From assembly GCF_003345295.1 (NCBI RefSeq), contig NZ_CP031055.1:1364001-1428000 (forward strand): DNA of 64,000 bases. The letters run 5' to 3'. Position numbers and translations under genes: made by a program. The stretch is from Vibrio splendidus (GTDB taxonomy: Bacteria; Pseudomonadota; Gammaproteobacteria; Enterobacterales; Vibrionaceae). Below are positions 59,401-64,000 of this stretch, in pieces; the stretch's first letter is position 1; each line of letters begins with the position of its first letter. The notes beneath the pieces are model-generated. The model was given only the letters and a program-made list of their open reading frames with translations. It was not told where the DNA came from and made no database searches.

Positions 59401-59524
59401 TAAAGCTTGGATCTTCGAGCTTGCCAAGATCAAAGTAAGAAAATAGGCCTGCGATGACACTCAATGCAGTGAAAAACAGGATGAAGGTACGTTGTTTGAT
59501 GGCGAAATCAGCTAGATTCATCAT
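56402..59524 (-). CDS. RND efflux inner-membrane permease
   Basis: 1040 residues, 12 membrane helices with two large periplasmic loops: FAIKQRTFILFFTALSVIAGLFSYF, YPGASAEEVEQQVTDTVE and TM4 LGMLVDNAIVITDMM. The TM4 proton-relay position has Asp-Asn in place of the Asp-Asp of AcrB, a variant seen in other hydrophobe/amphiphile exporters. Pumps drugs or detergents from the periplasm. Central gene of the operon. Confidence 0.93.
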   Translation of the reverse strand: MMNLADFAIKQRTFILFFTALSVIAGLFSYFDLGKLEDPSFTIKTAVVVTLYPGASAEEVEQQVTDTVETKLQEMGSLNRLRSLSRPGMSMVFVDLKESLNSKALPQEWDLLRRKVSDMKLLLPSTAQISVVQDEFSEVYGMLFSIHSKDASPAELRRYAEELQRRIKTVDGIKKIELHGVKPRVVHIDIPDERLAQYGLSITQVWSQLNTQNMAFDAGKFSAGTERIRVQQSSEFGSLDDIKNLMIKGGVSELGTSLIRLGDIADVTMGYQEPMMTENRYNGVPAVTLAMSPVTGVNVVSLGDEINQIVSDFQATLPLGVDIATVANQPEEVQKSIDNFVSNLLESVAIVFIVLAIFMGLKSATIVGSSLLLTILLTLTYMNMTSIDLHRVSLGTFILALGMLVDNAIVITDMMIVKINKGIDRTKAAIDSVKETATPLFGATVIAIMGASPVIFSKTDAAEFASSVFLIIASSLLLSWLVAMTFTALMCWFFIKPTEQADDTKVSLYRKSVNWTVDNPLKALTGLIPLILVTALAIPNIAVNFIPQADRPILFLDYWLPNGAKVEQTSEDMKRIEQWLLEQPEVDSISTYVGAGAPRFSVTIEPEPFDPAYGQILINATDFPSLSPLIARGDKWLMEEFPNADPRFISLKLATADKFSVEARFSGPDVEVLHGLAEQAKAIFAQHPDTKYVRDDWRQKSKVLEPVINQDKMRLAGINRADIAFAMKRASEGMPLGRMNLNDELVTIQLRGTESSIQSLETLPVRSLLGIHSVPLGQVIDGFELTSEETMIWRRDRVKTITAQAGVGRYTTPAAVRNSVKEQIESIHLPHGYYLEWGGEYYDEHKAVSDILKQLPKAMLLMVIILVAMFNGFKQPVIIFTTLPLAATGATFSLLLLDKPFGFMALIGAVTLTGMIIKNGIVLMDQIELERKNGRSLSDAIKEATVNRTMAISMGALTTALGMIPLLSDLLFDQMAATIIGGLAAATVLSLFVMPVLYKLFYRTEEKKTVAEAIKDAVIVLDATPQSTNSGTPTSFNKEQ

Positions 59525-59531
59525 GATTTAC

Positions 59532-60665
59532 CTACAGACTCTTAACTTGAATATCGGAGAAGTGTTGGCCTTCCATGACGTACTGAGCACCACTCACCAC
59601 GACGAAATCGCCATCGTTGAGCGTTGATTCAACACATACGGTATTTTGAGACATCGAAACCACGTCCACAGTCACGCCATGAGCTTGTTCGTTCTTAACC
59701 GTGAACACTTGCTCGATGCCAGATTGATTCACCAACGCTGAATACGGCAAACAGAAATTACTGCTAGCGTCGCCAAGTTGAGTTGTCAATGTGACGGCTT
59801 TTCCTGGCAATACTGACATATTGGTTGTCTCTACATGGTAGGTAACCGCGTAGGTTTGTTTAATAGGGTGAGGTGACGTTGCAATTTCAGCGGTGTACCC
59901 AATCAACTTTTTCTCTGAGCCATACCAATTGATAACAGCGGTTTGATTCGGCTTGAATTCATGAATCAAGTTTTCTGGGACTTGGATTTTAACTTCGAGC
60001 TGATCAGGATTGTGAATAGTGAAAGCCGAAATGCCCGGCAGGACTTGTTCAAACTGATCGAAGTTCGATGCCGCAACCACACCATCAAATGGGGCGAGTA
60101 ATTGGGTATAACGAATCGAATCTTTCGCACGGCGTATGTTCTGTTCCACGACTTTAACCGCCGCTTCACTTCTTTCGTAACCGCTGATTGCACGATCCAG
60201 ATTAACATCGGCAATCGCGTTGTCATCAATGGCTTGTTTCACTCGAGCAAGTTCAGCCTTAGCTAGCTTGTGTGCGGATTTGGCTTCAAGAGAGCGGGCT
60301 TGTAACTCTTCCAAGGCGACTTGGTAATCATGAGGGTCTAACTGCGCAAGTGGTTGGCCTTTCTTTACTGACTCACCAACCGAGACCATCATTGTTTGAA
60401 TAGTGCCAGGCACACGAAATGCGACGCCAGCCGTTTGTGATGATTGCAATTTACCGGTGAAGGATTTTTCAACCTGATGAGAAAGAGGCTCAAGTTGGAT
60501 CACTTGAATCGGTCGCGTTTGTTTTTGAGGCGCTGTCGCCTCTGAGGTATTACAACCAAACAGGGCGGTTAGGCTTAGTGCAATGACTGTATATTTGAAA
60601 ATAGGCGTCTGTTGAAATATCGACGAACGCTGAAAAATAGATGAATGTTGAGATATAGGCTTCAT
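59532..60665 (-). CDS. RND efflux periplasmic adaptor lipoprotein
   Basis: 377 residues of the HlyD/AcrA family with lipobox LFGCNTSE, lipoyl half-motifs around GESVKKGQPLAQLDPHDYQ and LAPFDGVVAASNFDQFEQV and a coiled-coil hairpin between them. AGGAG precedes the ATG. The N-terminal region before the hydrophobic core is a threefold repeat (SSIFQR-SSIFQQ-TPIFKY, 60591-60644) that lengthens the signal peptide unusually. Confidence 0.92.
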   Translation of the reverse strand: MKPISQHSSIFQRSSIFQQTPIFKYTVIALSLTALFGCNTSEATAPQKQTRPIQVIQLEPLSHQVEKSFTGKLQSSQTAGVAFRVPGTIQTMMVSVGESVKKGQPLAQLDPHDYQVALEELQARSLEAKSAHKLAKAELARVKQAIDDNAIADVNLDRAISGYERSEAAVKVVEQNIRRAKDSIRYTQLLAPFDGVVAASNFDQFEQVLPGISAFTIHNPDQLEVKIQVPENLIHEFKPNQTAVINWYGSEKKLIGYTAEIATSPHPIKQTYAVTYHVETTNMSVLPGKAVTLTTQLGDASSNFCLPYSALVNQSGIEQVFTVKNEQAHGVTVDVVSMSQNTVCVESTLNDGDFVVVSGAQYVMEGQHFSDIQVKSL

Positions 60666-60764
60666 GGATTACTCCTGTCAATTTATGGAGTAATTCTATC
60701 TTTCAGTCTTGTTTAGATAATCTAGTCTACACGCGAAACACTGTCACATTATTCGTTACAATAG

Positions 60765-61643
60765 CTATAGTTTTGGAAGTTCTTGTAATAAAAAATCAAT
60801 CAAAAGCTGCGCGGAATGGCTTAACGCTTTCCGTTGAGGGTAGAGCAGCCATGCTTCTTCTCTTTGGAGATTCTCGTCAGGGAACAGGTTAATCAAGGTG
60901 CCGTCTTTGAGTTGTTGTCGTACCAAGAGTTCTGGTAACAACGCGATGCCTCTATGTCGTATTACGCCGCCTTTCACGAAGCCAATGCTGTCGCTGACGA
61001 CCGAAGGTTCAACTTTGATGGTGTGATCTTTGATCTCCCATTGTTTATCGATGTCGCCACTTGGCCACCTGAAGCAAACAAATGGGTAATTGGTGAGCTC
61101 TCTTAGGTTTGAGGGCGTACCTTGTTTCTCTAGAAACTCAGGGCTTGCGACAAAAATACGTTGCAGAACCATCACCTTACGAGCAACCACGTTAGCGTCG
61201 CTCAACGTACCACCATGCATCGCGAGGTCTAATCCTTGACGGTACATATCGACAAAGCCGTTGCTAATGTTGCGAATATCGAGCTCAACCTTAGGGTACA
61301 TATCTTGGAATTTAAACAGAGTCGACTGCATGATGTCGCTGGTTTCAGGTAATAGACCAATCTTAATTTGCCCGTGTGCAACTTCTGAAAGGTTGGAAGC
61401 GACATAATTCGCTTTGTCGAGCGCACTTAATGCATTGAGGAGTTCTTTGTAATACAACTCGCCAGATTTGGTTAAGGATAGGCTTCGTGTGGTTCTAAAG
61501 AACAGTTGAATGCCGAGAGACTTCTCAAGGTCATTAATTCTACGGCTAACGTTAGCTCGGGGAAGGTCAAGTGCATTGGCGGCGGCAGTAAAACTACCCA
61601 GCTCGACGACAGTGGTAAAGAGCTTAAGATCTTCGATTTTCAT
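60765..61643 (-). CDS. LysR-family regulator
   Basis: 292 residues: N-terminal winged helix MKIEDLKLFTTVVELGSFTAAANALDLPRANVSRRINDLEKSLGIQLFFRTTRSLSLTKSG, then a periplasmic-binding-like effector domain. It resembles the CrgA/PecT-type LTTRs. It lies 99 bp upstream of the efflux operon in the same direction and probably controls it (inference). Confidence 0.9.
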   Translation of the reverse strand: MKIEDLKLFTTVVELGSFTAAANALDLPRANVSRRINDLEKSLGIQLFFRTTRSLSLTKSGELYYKELLNALSALDKANYVASNLSEVAHGQIKIGLLPETSDIMQSTLFKFQDMYPKVELDIRNISNGFVDMYRQGLDLAMHGGTLSDANVVARKVMVLQRIFVASPEFLEKQGTPSNLRELTNYPFVCFRWPSGDIDKQWEIKDHTIKVEPSVVSDSIGFVKGGVIRHRGIALLPELLVRQQLKDGTLINLFPDENLQREEAWLLYPQRKALSHSAQLLIDFLLQELPKL

Positions 61644-61744
61644 AACAACGGCATTTAATCGTTTTTAGAACAGTATGTTGGCATCGTATACCAATTGGAT
61701 TTTAAAATCGAAGCGTTCTTGGTTTTGGCTTGTTTTAAGACAGT

Positions 61745-61784
61745 AAAAAGCCAGCTGATCAATCATTATCAAAGCTGGCTTTGT
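61745..61784 (-). terminator. Terminator of the polysaccharide operon
   Basis: AAAGCCAGCT / AGCTGGCTTT with a 16-base loop; read on the minus strand it is followed by TTACTG after TTTTT. Lies downstream of the sugar transferase gene. Confidence 0.8.
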
Positions 61785-61860
61785 GTTCACATCGGACAAG
61801 ACTGCTCTATTTTTTACCTTGGACTTGGCAACTTGTTCTTTCACCTCACACCATATCAGT

Positions 61861-62520
61861 TTAGCGACCTCGACCGTCGACCATCACAATGATTGTTTTA
61901 GAAATGATGGAGAGGTCAGCGGCAATCCAAGACTTAACAGAACATAGGCTTAATGCGTAACTATGGTCAAAGCCCACTTTACGACGTACATCATCAATAC
62001 AGGTATCATAACCTTGATTTACTTGTGCAAGCCCCGTAATACCAGGCATTACGCCGTATGTACGGTCAGCAAAATAAGGGATTTCGTTTTCTAGTTTGGT
62101 GTAAAAAGTAGGGCGTTCAGGGCGTGGACCAATTAGAGACATTTCACCTTTCAATACATTGAACAACTGTGGGAGTTCATCAAGACGTGTCTTTCTCAAA
62201 AAGCGTCCAACGGGTGTAATTCGTGGGTCATTCGCGGTAGCCCAGACTGCGCCAGAACGCGTTTCTGCATCTTCGTACATGCTACGGAACTTCATGATTT
62301 CAAAGATTGCCATTTTCTCCGGCGTAGATTTACCGACACGCAATTGGCGGTAGAAAATAGGACCGCGAGAAGTAAGTGCAATTGCCATCGCTATCAATGG
62401 AAATACTGGCGCTAACAAAATCACCGCAATCAATGAGCTAACGAAATCGAACGTACGTTTAGCACGTGAGATTTTGTATTGGTATAAGTTTTGAGTAGAT
62501 AGCTGTTCAATGTTCATCAT
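61861..62520 (-). CDS. Undecaprenyl-phosphate sugar-phosphate transferase
   Basis: 219 residues of the short bacterial sugar transferase family (initiating glycosyl-phosphate transferase, PglC/WcaJ core). One N-terminal membrane helix (FDFVSSLIAVILLAPVFPLIAMAIAL), then GPIFYRQLRVGKS, FEIMKFRSMYEDAE, TPVGRFLRKTRLDELPQLFNVLKGEMSLIGPRPE with the catalytic Asp-Glu pair, and YGVMPGITGLAQVNQGYD. Links the first sugar to the lipid carrier for an exopolysaccharide or O-antigen. Confidence 0.93.
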   Translation of the reverse strand: MMNIEQLSTQNLYQYKISRAKRTFDFVSSLIAVILLAPVFPLIAMAIALTSRGPIFYRQLRVGKSTPEKMAIFEIMKFRSMYEDAETRSGAVWATANDPRITPVGRFLRKTRLDELPQLFNVLKGEMSLIGPRPERPTFYTKLENEIPYFADRTYGVMPGITGLAQVNQGYDTCIDDVRRKVGFDHSYALSLCSVKSWIAADLSIISKTIIVMVDGRGR

Positions 62521-62529
62521 AATAAGTCC

Positions 62530-63717
62530 TTAATGATTCGCTCGTGTCCAAGGTGAGTTTTCTAGTCCGATTAGGTAACGAATGCCACCAATGAAGTTGG
62601 CATAGTGTCCAACTATCAAATAAGAGATTAATGAAATAGGTTTGTTTACTAGACGCTTTGGCAAGATACAACCAAGTACGCCAATGGTATAAACGGTAAC
62701 TTGAGCCCATAACAGTGCTTCAAACACCAAGTAGTTACTAAGCAAGATGGAACACACTAAACACACGATCATTAAATATGGTGTTAGGAGGCGAAGTCCT
62801 TTTCCTGAGAAGAACGCAAATGCGATGCCCTTGAACTTAGGGCTGAATAAGCCAAACAATCGAATCGCTTGTTGCATGTTGCCCGCTGATATACGAAGTC
62901 TTCTTTTGAAGTCTGTTTCTAAATTTGATTCTTCTAGCTCTAATGCAACCATTTGGGTTTCGTATTCTGCGATGTAACCTTGTTTAACGATTTGCATCGG
63001 TAAGATGAAATCGTCATTAATAGTGTTGAGTGGAAGCAGTTCAAACAGGTGTGTTCTAAACAAGTAGAAAGCGCCATGAGAACCTAAGCTAGAACCTAAT
63101 GATGCCTCAGACTCTTTAACGGCTGTTTGATACTGCCAGTAGGCGTTTTCGCCTTCATTGCCTGTAGGGCATAGTTGATACGTTGCGTTTACCACACCAA
63201 CCTTGTCACTTTCAAAATGAGCCGCTGCAATAAGCAATGCATCCAATGAAATAAGGGCTGATACGTCACTTAGCGCCGTAATATCGCTTTTTATACTTGT
63301 CACTTCTTCATTGATAACCGCAACTTTTCCTCGGTTGGTCTTGTGGTCATGTATCTCGAAATAGATATCGCTGCACATCGCTTCTTGAATCGTCATTTCG
63401 GCGATTTCTACCGTGTTATCAGTGCAGCCATCACAAGCAATAATCACTTGTAGCTTCTTTTTTGGGTAATCTAATGAAGCAAGGTTACGAACTTTATCTG
63501 CGATCCATTGTTCTTCGTTAAATGCGGGCACAAGAATGGTAATGGTGGGTAGTGTGCAATCTTGTTGTTCGTCTTTATAACAACGATGGCTCTCTTCAAT
63601 TTGACGCGCAGGGTGACTTTTCGCATACCAACGCAGTAACAGTGGATAGGCGGCGTGATGGTAGACAATCAGCGCACCAGAGAATAAGCAAAGTCCTGCA
63701 AGCAACCAGTCAATCAT
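62530..63717 (-). CDS. Family 2 glycosyltransferase
   Basis: 395 residues from the ATG at 63717, which has AAGGAG upstream and overlaps the previous stop (ATGA). N-terminal membrane helix, GT-A domain with TITILVPAFNEEQWI, VIIACDGCTDNT and ISLDALLI, acceptor region QQAIRLFG, and C-terminal membrane helices. The usual SDAN/DxD appears as SLDALL, with a second acidic site at NDDFILP. Processive or initiating glycosyltransferase of the same polysaccharide pathway. Confidence 0.88.
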   Translation of the reverse strand: MIDWLLAGLCLFSGALIVYHHAAYPLLLRWYAKSHPARQIEESHRCYKDEQQDCTLPTITILVPAFNEEQWIADKVRNLASLDYPKKKLQVIIACDGCTDNTVEIAEMTIQEAMCSDIYFEIHDHKTNRGKVAVINEEVTSIKSDITALSDVSALISLDALLIAAAHFESDKVGVVNATYQLCPTGNEGENAYWQYQTAVKESEASLGSSLGSHGAFYLFRTHLFELLPLNTINDDFILPMQIVKQGYIAEYETQMVALELEESNLETDFKRRLRISAGNMQQAIRLFGLFSPKFKGIAFAFFSGKGLRLLTPYLMIVCLVCSILLSNYLVFEALLWAQVTVYTIGVLGCILPKRLVNKPISLISYLIVGHYANFIGGIRYLIGLENSPWTRANH

Positions 63718-64000
63718 GCGCAAACTCCTTCTGAGATATCGTTGTAAGAGGCAACCATTTTTACAATGTCGAAGTTGTCGAGTACGTAACGACGAGGTGA
63801 TAAAAAGCGTTCATTTTGCTTTTCTAATAGCGCACTAGCTAACCCCACAATGCTGCCGCTTTTGACGAGGGCGCCGCTGACTGGACATAAGGTTTCATCG
63901 ACAGCTCCTACATTCATCGCGACGGTAGGGATGTTGCACGCCTGAGCTTCTAGTGTAGAAAGTGGCAGCCCCTCATGACGAGAAGGTAAACAGAAGGTAT
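63714..64000 (-). CDS. Family 1 glycosyltransferase (C-terminal part)
   Basis: Only the last 95 codons are in the window; the 5' end lies beyond position 64000. The visible part reads LPSRHEGLPLSTLEAQACNIPTVAMNVGAVDETL, the donor-binding E-x7-E region of GT-B (GT4-like) enzymes. It overlaps the next gene by four bases, so it belongs to the same operon. Confidence 0.85.
   Translation of the reverse strand, partial: TFCLPSRHEGLPLSTLEAQACNIPTVAMNVGAVDETLCPVSGALVKSGSIVGLASALLEKQNERFLSPRRYVLDNFDIVKMVASYNDISEGVCA

Overview
The window looks like a chromosomal segment of a marine gammaproteobacterium of the genus Vibrio, probably near the V. splendidus group. This is inferred from the gene set (glpT-glpQ, artP-I-Q-M, rsuA-like, ynfA-like, Rho-binding antiterminator, SEC-C protein), the moderate AT richness, and above all from integron attC-type sites of the Vibrio kind. 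No tRNA, rRNA or CRISPR array was seen.

Layout. 0-4 kb: a lipoprotein gene, then glycerol-3-phosphate uptake (glpT) and periplasmic glycerophosphodiester hydrolysis (glpQ) with a strong terminator. 4-10 kb: single-gene units (ASCH protein, 2-hydroxyacid dehydrogenase plus HAD phosphatase, STAS-like protein, Nudix, Cys-cluster protein, a 53-residue zinc-ribbon protein coupled to an RsuA-type pseudouridine synthase, a VOC protein, a LacA/Maa-like acetyltransferase). 10-31 kb: a long run of short, almost all plus-strand single-gene units (GNAT, VOC, GFA, Nudix, HAD, P-loop kinase, CatB acetyltransferase, small zinc ribbons). The left part of it (10.5-14 kb) still shows attC-like sites. 31-40 kb: ordinary chromosomal genes (GST, U32 peptidase, thioesterase, ABC exporter, arginine ABC transporter artPIQM). 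41-53 kb: a second cassette-like block in which nearly every gene is followed by a recognisable but heterogeneous attC-like site. No integrase gene is in the window, so this looks like an immobilised or fossil cassette array. 54-62 kb: minus-strand tripartite RND efflux operon with an upstream LysR regulator. 62-64 kb: minus-strand polysaccharide genes (sugar-phosphate transferase and two glycosyltransferases, the last cut by the window edge).

The most interesting item is an IS110-type element sitting inside an attC site at about 41.97-43.16 kb. Its transposase is frameshifted by one base in an A-run. The roughly 200-nt non-coding region upstream of the transposase folds on paper into two guide-bearing internal loops. 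One loop carries two short stretches that match the two halves of the attC target, and the other carries a stretch that matches the end of the element. That is the architecture described for IS110 bridge RNAs, here apparently programmed for the attC core. Two further relics of IS110 elements lie at neighbouring cassette junctions (43.75-44.19 kb, a hybrid of two elements, and 45.74 kb, only the terminal 33 bp).

A second theme is short degenerate tandem repeats (units of 7, 8, 12, 15, 18, 20 and 21 bp) in gaps between genes, several starting exactly at a stop codon. One 8-bp repeat places a small membrane-protein gene out of frame. Decayed cassettes are also visible: a truncated beta-lactamase-fold gene, a truncated GNAT, and a lipoprotein signal peptide without a body.
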